Source of the DNA: Chromera velia
Taxonomy: Eukaryota > Sar > Chromeraceae
Reading direction: 5' to 3'
NCBI GenBank assembly: GCA_018398765.1
Contig: JAHBMJ010001010.1
Location: 2,501 to 34,871 of the forward strand
Length of the DNA stretch: 32,371 bases
Below the pieces are notes generated by a model. The model was not told where the DNA came from. It worked only from the letters and a program-made list of their open reading frames with translations, and did no database searches. Positions 25,001 through 32,371 of the stretch are shown piece by piece. Position 1 is the stretch's first letter. Every line of letters starts with the position of its first letter. The translations under genes and the position numbers were made by a program.

Positions 25001-27201
25001 GTCACGTAGCCAAAGTAGGAAAGCAGAATGACGCGGAGCAGGAGTCAGGCAGAACCAAAATTATCGACCGCGAAAAGAGGGGGGAACAAAGAAAGGCAGA
25101 AAGGAAAGGAGGAAGACAGGAAAGAAGGGAGGAAGCAAGGAAGGTAGGAAAGGAGGCAAGAAAGAAAGAAGCGGAAAAGCCCACTCACCGAGTCAGACCC
25201 AGGTCCATAGACGACAGAGCGTTCACGAACTCCTCTCTGCAGATACCCATTCACACATTCACTTGACGAGTCACTTTCTACCGACTTGCTCTGTTGCTCC
25301 CACTCAATGGCAGGACAAAATGTTGTGTGTGGGGAGGTCTCTGTCTGCTAGGAATTTGAGCAAGTTGCCAGTGATAGACATTCCAGCAAGCAAATCAACA
25401 AAATCTTGCGGCAACCAGGAGATGCAAAAGCCGAATCAGCTCCTTCGTAGCTCCTAACACCATCGCGGGTTAAGCGAAGGCTTTGAGAAGAGGCATATCA
25501 TGCGGAGAGATGACAAGGGAAAGGAAAGGGAAAGGAAAAGGGAAAGGGAGGGACACCGACAGCACGGAGGAGGATTGCTTCTTGAAAACGTCTTCCTTCC
25601 TCCCCCCCTTTTTTCGTTGTTTCTCGCTTTACTTCTTTCCTTCATTCCTCTCCCCATTCTTCCTTCCTACCTCTCTCCCCCCTCCCCTGACTGACCTGCT
25701 GAGCGTCCCGCTGTTGTCCTGATCGAAAGCCCTGAACAGATGGTCGATCAGTCCGGTCAGTTCCTCCTTGTTCATCCCGTGCACCATGAAGTTCGCAGCA
25801 TTCTCTGTGGCAGTGCGGCGGTCCTGCACACAAGACAAACAGCCGGGAAAGAAGGTGCATGCATGGTCCATCACTGATCACACAACACACTGCATTTCCA
25901 AAAACAAAGCAGAAGAAGAGGGAAACGCACACATGCTAGAGGACACGTCAGGAAAAGACCTTGGATAGACGGGTAAGCATATCGAGAAGAGGCAGGCAGG
26001 CAGGCAGGCAGGCAGGAAAATGGTGGGACAGAGAAACAGCCAGCAAGTAAGCGAGAGCGAGAGAGGGTAGGCAGCTCTTGGTTGCAGACAAATCCAGGAA
26101 GAGAACATCCAGGCGTGAATGGGGGTGCGACATTCGGCGATTCATCCCCCGAAGCATCAACCTTCTCCCCGCAAACACCTCCCCCATTCAATGAGTCCGT
26201 CAAGCAGGCAGACAGGCAGTCAGGCAGGGAAGTTGATAAAAAGGTATTCCATTGAAGGACGAATCAGAGAGTACGGATGCAGGCGTGTGTGGATATACGG
26301 TGACAAAAACGGCAGGACGGGAAGAGCATAGACGGACCGCAGCCACTCTTTTCTTCGCAGACATGGTGGAGGCGATTTGGAGTGCGAGAGGGAGGAATTC
26401 GTTCCAGTCGATCTTCCCTGAAGCGTCCTGGTCTGCCTCAGAGAAGAACCTACAGGGAGATCAGGCGGGTTCATGGGTCAGGGGGGGTTGATTGGGGCAG
26501 AGAGATTCAACAACACAAATGAACATCCGGAAGACATGCTCTGGTATATGTGCGTGCTTTACAAAAAAATCAGATCAGAAGTGCTTTGAATGACTGTAGT
26601 TCACCGACATCCACACAAATGCAAGCTTCCTCAATACGTCTTCCTGTCCGCAATGTCAAAACAAAGACATCGGTAAGGACATGTGGGGAGAGCCAAGAAC
26701 AACTTGCAGGAGCATTCCACTTCTGACGCCTGTCTGTTGACTCACAGGATCATGTCATCTTTGGGGATTCGGAACCTTTGCGAGAGAGCCTCCATCAGCT
26801 GCAGACACACATGGGCAGAGAGGGGAAGACAGAAATGGGGAAAGGATGCTTAGGTGTGTTGCGCAACGGTGTTCGAAAGAAGAGGAAACTGTTGACCAAC
26901 GCACCACTTTGAACTCCTCTGCATCAATCGTTCCACTGTTGTCTGCATCGCACTCTCTGAACATTTCGCTGAGAACGTTTTCGAGCTGTTCAAGGTCAAA
27001 TTCCACTGAGGGCTCATCGCGCTTTGCATCCACACCCAGAGGCTGGACATCAGGCAAGCCGTTGGCCTTCCTCTCGAAGTAGTCTGCCCCAAAGGCGTAG
27101 ATGTCTTCTGGCTGGGTTCGGAGAGCTTCACGAGCAAAAGCCTTGAGGACATCTGGAAATCCTCGAGGGATCTCAAACTGTCGGGCAAACTTGCTTGACA
27201 T
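22002..27201 (-). CDS. Radial-spoke RSP7-like protein: RIIa docking domain plus EF-hands; 14 exons
   Basis: Minus-strand exons: 27201-26905, 26798-26746, 26449-26338, 25823-25696, 25236-25189, 24896-24832, 24598-24474, 24199-24095, 23819-23771, 23531-23479, 23215-23162, 22835-22713, 22377-22300, 22058-22002. They total 1347 nt (448 residues plus TGA) with every junction in phase. Residues about 9-44 (FEIPRGFPDVLKAFAREALR..) form an RIIa/DPY30-like dimerisation-docking helix pair. Canonical EF-hand loops are at 85-96, 123-134, 188-199 and 224-235, each with Asp at 1, Gly at 6 and Glu at 12. A degenerate fifth lies near 310-321. RIIa plus EF-hands is the architecture of Chlamydomonas RSP7, a Ca-sensing axonemal radial-spoke subunit docking on an AKAP. 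The orthology is inferred. Ends of exons 1 and 3 have alternative in-phase donors 3-9 nt away. A nearby divergent gene starts 661 bp upstream. Confidence 0.88.
25080..25175. repeat. GGAA/GAAGG-rich run inside intron 5 of the RSP7-like gene
   Basis: Imperfect GGAAG/GAAAG repeats fill the middle of the intron. On the gene's strand they read TTCC/CTTCC. Open frames here are artefacts. Confidence 0.8.
25987..26017. repeat. (AGGC)n microsatellite inside intron 3 of the RSP7-like gene
   Basis: Seven or so AGGC units lie within the 514-bp intron 25824-26337. Confidence 0.9.
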
Positions 27202-27862
27202 CTTTTGAACAACTCAGCGGCCACAACTTCTTCTGCTCTCAGAGTTTGCCTGCAGTCAGTGTGAATTGCTTTCGAATCAAGATAGTCAAGTGTTGCTCGA
27301 CTGAATGCTTGGGAGAAAGAACCCTGAGAAGAGCTGTGTTGATGGAATGAACGAGAAGTTGAGCTGGCTTCTAGTCTTTGCCTTCAATTGGGAGTTTTGA
27401 TGCGACAACATCACGTAAGGGAGGTCGAATCGTCATATATATATATAGACAAAACTGATCTCCATTCAGTATCTATACTAAGAAAAAAAAAGAAATGCAT
27501 GCATGCATGGGGCTTTTCGCTCGCACCGCGCGCGTCCGCGCACACGCGGGCGCGCAGATGCAGTCGGGCCTGAAGTGCTTCTTCGGCCGGAGTTAAAATT
27601 CTTCCTAGCCGCCAAATCTCAGATGTACTGTGAGTCAGATTGTCACTGTACCACGGGACCGGCTGCTCCGAGCCTGCTCGGTTTCGATCTTGCCAGTGGA
27701 CGCTGTTTCTCCGCTGGTGCACGTGCAGCCTGCAATTGCTACAACTATCGAAACTGTCATCAACCTACTGCTCAGTCGGAGACGCTTTTAGCAATTCAGT
27801 TTTCAGTCGTGTTTTGACTCCATCAGTTCTCTCTTCCCTGATCAGTGAAAGAGTCTCTCAAC
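27202..27862. promoter_or_regulatory. Head-to-head intergenic region (candidate bidirectional promoter)
   Basis: This 661 bp separates the ATG of the minus-strand RSP7-like gene from the ATG of the plus-strand Nudix-like gene. It contains an (AT)n run near 27436-27448, TGCATGCATGCATGG at about 27497-27511, and a CG-rich patch of CGCG words at about 27523-27556. No TATA box or transcription start can be assigned by eye; shared regulation is inference from geometry only. Confidence 0.5.
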
Positions 27863-28680
27863 ATGTCCCACAAGAGGAAGATGGGGGACAGGCGCGAGTC
27901 CTTCGGGATTGTCCCTGTAATTGAAGTCGATGGAGAAATCAATTTCGTCAGTGCTGGTCGTCTACGCCTCTCCAGCTTGTCCGACCTGTAGGAGTCCGCT
28001 TTCATGCATCTGTCCCGTCCATGCGTGCAGATTCTCCAGCTCTCTGCTTCTGCGTCAATGGGGCATAAGGCAAGGCCTTGGCAGAAAGTGGATCCCTTCC
28101 GCGGGAGGTAGGAGGGGGAGGAGACTGCGGAGGAGACGGCAGTGAGGGAACTGTTCGAGGAGTCGATGGGGACCTTCTCAGTCTCTGCAGATTTGCTGAA
28201 GCAGAAGCAGAGAACCAGAGACAATCTGTTCTTCCTCCGAGTGCTCCTGGAGAATCCGAAGGAAGATCTGAAGACTCTCACCTCGACCTTCACAGACAAC
28301 GCCGCGCTCATGGAGACGGACAAGGACTTCCGGGAGACGAACGGAATGGCCATTTTGAAGGTGAAGTTGGAGACGGCAGACGGCCAACAAAGGTTCTCGT
28401 TAGACTGCATCCCTCACATCTCCATGCAGGTGCAGACTGTGTTGAGGAAGAGTCTGTGTGCGAAAGAGGACATAGGAGTTTCCACCGAGAGAGCCCTTCT
28501 CGATGCTCTCCCGGCTGCCTTCTTCCAGCGACGCACGAAGGATGACGGCTCCGTTGTCTTCGAGGCAACTCGCATGGCGAAAGAGAAAGAAGAGGCCGTC
28601 CGTGCCGTCACACCCGCCCCTGCAAAGTGCTGCTGGAGGTACTCGAAGGAGGCTCTTGAGAGATACAAGAGACAGGTCAG

Positions 28681-28820
28681 TCTTCCTTCCTTGCTTGCTT
28701 CCCTCCTTCCTTCCTTCCTTCCTTCCTTCCTTCCGTTCTTCCTTTCCTTTCTTGCTTTCTTCCTTCCTTCCTTCGGTCCTTCCTTCCTTCCTTCCTTCCT
28801 TCCTTCCTTCCTTCCTTGTT
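28681..28820 (+). repeat. (TTCC)n array in intron 2 of the Nudix-like gene
   Basis: TTCC units begin right after the GTCAGT donor and run about 140 bp with CTTT and TGCTT interruptions. Long Leu/Ser/Phe frames through it are artefacts. Confidence 0.9.
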
Positions 28821-29090
28821 TTTTGCTTCACTCCCTCTCTTTTTTTCCCTGTCCCGGTGTCTCGATGCTTTTTCTCTCTCGTCTGTGTATCTGTAGTCGT
28901 TCCTGTCGCTGTCTCTGTCTGTGTTCCTGTTTGTATGTCTCTCTCTTTTTCTCCCTCTCCATCAAACCGTCTCTCTCCTGTCCACACTCTCCGTGTGGTT
29001 GTTTTGTCTTACTGTGTTCCAATTCCGCCTCAGGAACTGAGAATTGCCAGTCAGGTTTTTTGTCAGCCAGCCAGTGAGGCAGGCAGTCAT

Positions 29091-29206
29091 CCAGTGAACC
29101 AGTCAGTCAGTCAGTCAGTCAGTCAGTCAGTCAGAGAAGTGATGGGCCTCTCGGCTTCTCAGTCATTCTGTCTGTCTGTCTGTCTGTCTGTCTGCCTGTC
29201 TGTCCA
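29091..29206 (+). repeat. (CAGT)n and (CTGT)n arrays in intron 2 of the Nudix-like gene
   Basis: About eleven pure CAGT units (29093-29135) are followed at 29168-29206 by CTGT units. The same CAGT word extends many donor sites in this window (GTCAGTCAGG, GTGAGTCAGTCAGG). Confidence 0.9.
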
Positions 29207-29990
29207 GAAAGAGAAAGAAAGCATAGTCTGTCTTTTTGTCGCCGGAAACAGAGAGAAAACAAGAACTTCAAGTCAGACAAAATGTCTGTGCCCGCTTCTT
29301 GTACATTCCATCCTCAAATCCCACACACCTCCTTCCTTTCCCTTCCCTGAGCACACCCACACGCACTCAGATGCACACCCTGTTTGTGCGCTCCCTGCCT
29401 TACATTGACCCCCCCCTGTCTGCCTGCAGCTCTGTCTGCAGCTGAAGCAATTCCCGGAGGACCAGATCAACGTGCACAGACAGGCCGCGGTGGAGATGGC
29501 AGATGGAATTCTCACAGAGAAGAGCGAGGGGGCAAAAGGAGAGCAGGAGCAAGAGGGAGAGGCAGGTCTCCTTCGTGCTCTGATGGAATGCCAGAAGAGA
29601 GCGTGGGGGCAGACGCCCAAGGTGAGGGAACAGGAGCAGACGCCGAAGGTTATTCTGAGACCCAACTCGGCTGTCCAAAGCGAACGGAGGGGAGAGAAGC
29701 AACCCAGAGACGATCAGGGGGGGGATTGGGAGAGTGTCCATGTGAGCAAAAAACAGAGACGCAACGACGAAGCAGAAAGGCAGACAGGAGGTAGACAGCC
29801 TTTTGGACACCATCAGATTGAGCAAGGATACGAAGGATGCGCAAGGGGTTGGGTAGGGATGGGGGGGTATGGGTACGATGAGGGGCTGCACGTGCAGCAG
29901 CCATTCGGGAACTCTGGTGACGTCGGTATGTTCCCCCCCCCCCCGCATCATTTTTACCAGAGAGGAGACGGAGGAGCACTTCCTCCTTGA

Positions 29991-30955
29991 GTGGGAGGGC
30001 CGTCTCCTTCTTGGCGGTTTCAGCTGAACAGGAGGGGAGGGGGTCGACATTTCGGTGAGAGAAGAGGGAAGGGGAACGGACAGCAGGGGTAAGGGGGTCG
30101 CTGAGGGGGCCTTACGGTGAGTGGGTCGATTGGGGCATAAGGCGTTTGCTTGGTTTTCAGAAGGATCAGAAGAGGGAATTGTGAAGAGGGAGGAATGGAA
30201 GTGAGCTTCGAATATGAAAATCCACGAAGCGCCCAATGGCGATTCGTCTGTATCTATCCAGCCAGGGAGAGGTCTCTTTGAAGAGAGAAGGTAGAGAGAA
30301 GGGAGGAGGAACTCGAACATGGTAGATTTTATTGAAGAAGAAAAAGAAAAGGGAGAGGAAGGAAGAAAAGGGAAGTGATTGGAGGAGAAGCACCACAGCA
30401 CGTTTGGGGAAGAGGCCTCTCAGGTGATCAGCAGGAGTTCGTTCTTTTTTCAACGTCGTGGCGCAAGAAAGGGTTGGTCTACCAAAAATTTTTTAAATGT
30501 GAAAATGGATGCATGGAAATACATGGAAGCTTGAACAGATAGAAGAACAGTGAAGACGGACAAGAATTGTACTATATTGCACGATTGTGGAGGGAGGAAC
30601 GGTTGGTCGGTTGATCGATGTCTCGTTGAATGCCTCCGCGGGTGGTCTACCGAGCCTGTCTGACCTGCTTGTCTGTTTGCCTTTCTGCAAGGGTCCGTCT
30701 GCATTCGCCTTCGTGAATTTTAAGGCAGGAAGCGACCAGTGTATGTATCAACAGAAGGACGACCTCCGTGGTGTCGCTGGTGAATCAGTGGTGATGTCTT
30801 CATTGCATGCGGGGTTGGGTTCGGTGGCACTTTGAGGCTGGGAGTGCATGCACGGTCGTGGTGTGCTCCGGCATGTGCTCCAACAACTCGTCCAGCACGA
30901 AGGTGCCAATGATCGTCTGTTTTCATTACCTGAACATCTATGGGTCATGAAAAAG
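29991..30955. other. 3' flank of the Nudix-like gene; nothing further supported
   Basis: The DNA is purine-rich from 30000 to 30420, then of mixed composition. A plus-strand frame at 30587-30835 and a minus-strand frame at 29400-30401 are open but show no domain. The latter overlaps the Nudix-like terminal exon, so neither is called. Confidence 0.45.
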
Positions 30956-31255
30956 GCAATATTGCTAAATATCGTACAATATCGCTTTGTCCGACTATCG
31001 CTTGTACCCAATATCGCGATATTTAGCGATATCAATATAGGTGCGATATTGTACGATATTAGGCGATATTTGTAATATCGGGTAGGCGATATTGTACGAT
31101 ATTAAGCGATATTTGTAGTATCGGGTAGACAATACTGTACGATATTAAGTGATATAGACAATATCGGCCATGCGATATTGAACGATATTAAACGATATTC
31201 ATAGTATCATGTATGTAGGCGATATTATATAATATTTACCGATATTTATGAAGAA
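30956..31255. repeat. ATATCG-rich tandem repeat (about 43-bp units) with an inverted copy at its left end
   Basis: From about 31040 five units of GCGATATTGTACGATATTA then a GCGATATTTGTA-ATATCGGGTAG part repeat with a 43-47 bp period and increasing divergence. To the left, 30958-31016 carries related sequence in reverse orientation. The two meet at AATATCGCGATATT (about 31010-31023), a perfect 14-bp palindrome. Each unit contains several GATATT/AATATC words, so the region could fold into cruciforms. No coding content. Confidence 0.8.
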
Positions 31256-31480
31256 ATGAATGAATGAAAGAAGGAAGGAAGACTAGGAGGAAGCCCGAGG
31301 AACTTGAAGGAAGGAAGGAAGAACTCGGATAGAAGGAAGGAAGGAAGGAAGAAAGAAGGAAAAAAGGGAAGGGAGAAAGGGGAGGAAGAAAGGGAAGGAA
31401 GAAAGGGAAGGAAGAAAGGAAGGAAGGAAGGGAAGAAGGAAGGAAGAAGGAAGGAAAGAAGGAAGAAATGCTAGAAGAAA
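31256..31480. repeat. GGAAG/GAAGG low-complexity array
   Basis: Imperfect GGAA and GGAAG repeats. The Pro/Ser/Phe/Leu open frames on the minus strand are artefacts of this array. Confidence 0.9.
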
Positions 31481-31541
31481 TGCCAGTGGAGAGAGAAGGA
31501 TGCATTGCACAAAATCTGATTTAATTGTCAGAGTTGCAGCT

Positions 31542-31806
31542 TCAAGTTGACCTAGGAACCACCCATACCCAGAGATTTGGTGGGGCTCCAGAGACAGAAA
31601 CAGCCGCGGTAAAAAACTTGTATCTTCCCTTGGTTTCCTTGGTAACATCAGGCCCCCCTCTGACCATTCCAAAGTCGTCCTGGCCCCCGTCAATAGCTCC
31701 AACCACAAACTCTTTCTCGGCAGTTCGGACCTTGCCGTCCCTCTGTGTAAAGGGCTCCACCAGGGAATACTCTCCGACAAACACACGGATGAAAGAAAGG
31801 AAGTCT
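31542..31806 (-). CDS. Possible 3'-terminal exon or gene fragment, unrecognised
   Basis: Non-repetitive minus-strand coding potential contains GEYSLVEPFTQRDGKVRTAE, then EFVVGAIDGGQDDFGMV, and ends in PPNLWVWVVPRST with a TGA at 31542-31544. Upstream the frame dissolves into a TTCC array (minus strand), which could serve as a polypyrimidine tract. However, the available acceptor there is CTGAG and not the TGCAG used by neighbouring genes, and no preceding exon lies in the window. I do not recognise the family. The opposite strand is also open over much of this interval. Confidence 0.3.
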
Positions 31807-31813
31807 CTCAGGA

Positions 31814-31972
31814 TAGAAGGAAGGAAGGAAGGAAAGAAGGAAGGAAGGAAGGCAGGAACAAAGGAAGGAAGGAAGGAAGGAAGGAAGGACGAAAGGGAAG
31901 GAAGGAGGAAAGGAAGCAAGAAAGGGAAGGAAAGAAGGAAGGAAGGAAGGAAGGAAGGAAGGGAGGAAGGTC
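31814..31972. repeat. (GGAA)n array
   Basis: GGAA units with occasional GAAAG and GGCA interruptions, similar to 31256-31480. Open frames over it are artefacts. Confidence 0.9.
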
Positions 31973-31981
31973 TCACGAACA

Positions 31982-32371
31982 AAAATGTTTGCCTCGCTGT
32001 TGTATGGATGGGGAGAGAGGAAAAGAAAGAGAGACGTCGAGCTGGGGGAGGATACATTCACTGTTCGTGCTGTGGAACCGATGAGAAGTCTCATTTCTAT
32101 CAGCACAAGGGTCTGTCTCGCGAAGGAAAATGTTTGCCTCACTGTTGTGTAGATAAGGAAAGAGGAAGAGAAAGAGAGACATCGAGCTGGGGGAGGATAC
32201 ACTCAATGCTTATGCTGCGGAACTGCCGAGAAGTCTCCTTTCTGTCAGCACAAGGGTCTGTCTTGTGAAAGAAAATGTTTGTCTCGCTGTTGTATAGATG
32301 AGGAGAGAGGAAGAGAAAGAGAGACGTCGAGCTGGGGGAGGATACACTCAATGCTTATGCTGCGGAACTGC
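31982..32371. repeat. 145-bp tandem repeat with Cys-rich coding character, truncated by the window end
   Basis: The anchor AAAATGTTTG occurs at 31982, 32127 and 32272, an exact 145-bp period. About 2.7 copies are visible and the array runs out of the window. In one frame each unit encodes a Cys-rich module: C-x-C-C-G-T-x-E-K-S, then QHKGLS, then K-C-L-x-x-C-C-x-D-x-E-R-G. Because 145 is not a multiple of three, consecutive modules fall in different frames and there is no continuous reading frame. It may be an array of short duplicated exons or a satellite derived from a coding sequence. Confidence 0.75.

Larger units (their letters stand above)
27863..29990 (+). pseudogene. Nudix-hydrolase-like gene with in-frame TAG in the Nudix box; 3 exons
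   Basis: Exons: 27863-27946, 28031-28675, 29430-29990 (an alternative acceptor in the same phase gives 29442). All are in phase 0, with donors GTCAGT and acceptors TGCAG. The N-terminus (MSHKRKMGDRRESFGIVPVI) leads to a Trp-containing strand region and then G-R-stop-E-G-E-E-T-A-E-E-T-A-V-R-E-L-F-E-E. This fits the Nudix G-x5-E-x7-R-E-U-x-E-E pattern exactly if the stop counts as one residue. The TAG is at 28109-28111, codon 55. Downstream about 375 codons stay open, with charged helical sequence, then a Gln/Gly/Pro-rich tail ending in TGA. Nudix proteins hydrolyse nucleoside-diphosphate-linked substrates using the box glutamates to bind metal; the substrate here is unknown. It could be a one-hit pseudogene, a readthrough gene or a sequence error. 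Confidence 0.65.

Noticed and set aside
28107..28141. 35-nt GT-AG intron around the TAG in the Nudix box
   Set aside because: It would delete part of the Nudix box and break the reading frame.
28681..29408. Long Leu/Ser-rich plus-strand frames reaching past 29000
   Set aside because: They run through TTCC, CAGT and CTGT arrays in intron 2 of the Nudix-like gene. The TGCAG acceptor at 29429 restores phase 0 cleanly.

Overview
The window is eukaryotic nuclear DNA. Its genes are interrupted by spliceosomal-type introns packed with microsatellites. It carries LTR-retrotransposon and hAT-type transposon remnants and has no operons or ribosome-binding sites. The gene set (a CDC50/LEM3 P4-ATPase partner, a radial-spoke RSP7-like RIIa plus EF-hand protein, a Nudix protein) fits a protist that can build motile flagella. 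A chromerid or other alveolate alga is my best guess, from intron style and gene content only; it is an inference, not a demonstration.

Layout. 1-3990: AT-rich, gene-poor DNA with a 927-bp hAT-like miniature transposon (2224-3150, 8-bp target duplication) next to a degenerate CAGT-type repeat tract. 3998-9878: one decayed Ty3/gypsy chromovirus with two 344-bp LTRs, a PBS, a gag zinc knuckle, PR-RT-RNaseH-IN and a C-terminal chromodomain, all broken. 10584-15635 (+): an eight-exon CDC50-family gene with an unusually long low-complexity C-terminal tail. 15640-19090: no gene I can support; mostly pyrimidine, CAGA and TG repeats with duplicated blocks. 19096-21051 (-): a degenerate coding region, tentatively ATG5-like. 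22002-27201 (-): a phase-consistent 14-exon model for a 448-residue RIIa/EF-hand protein. 27202-27862: a head-to-head intergenic region shared with the next gene. 27863-29990 (+): a Nudix-like gene with an in-frame TAG inside the Nudix box. 30000-32371: 3' flank, an ATATCG-rich tandem/inverted repeat, GGAA arrays, a possible minus-strand exon, and a 145-bp tandem repeat with Cys-rich coding character that runs off the window end.

Across the three best gene models 22 introns were placed by reading phase. Nearly all end in TGCAG and most start GTNNGT, with GTCAGT as common as GTGAGT. The chromovirus LTRs differ by 24 substitutions in 344 bp (hand count), 23 of them transitions, and most in-frame stops in the element are explained by C-to-T or G-to-A change. 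All coordinates and translations were read by eye; no search was run.
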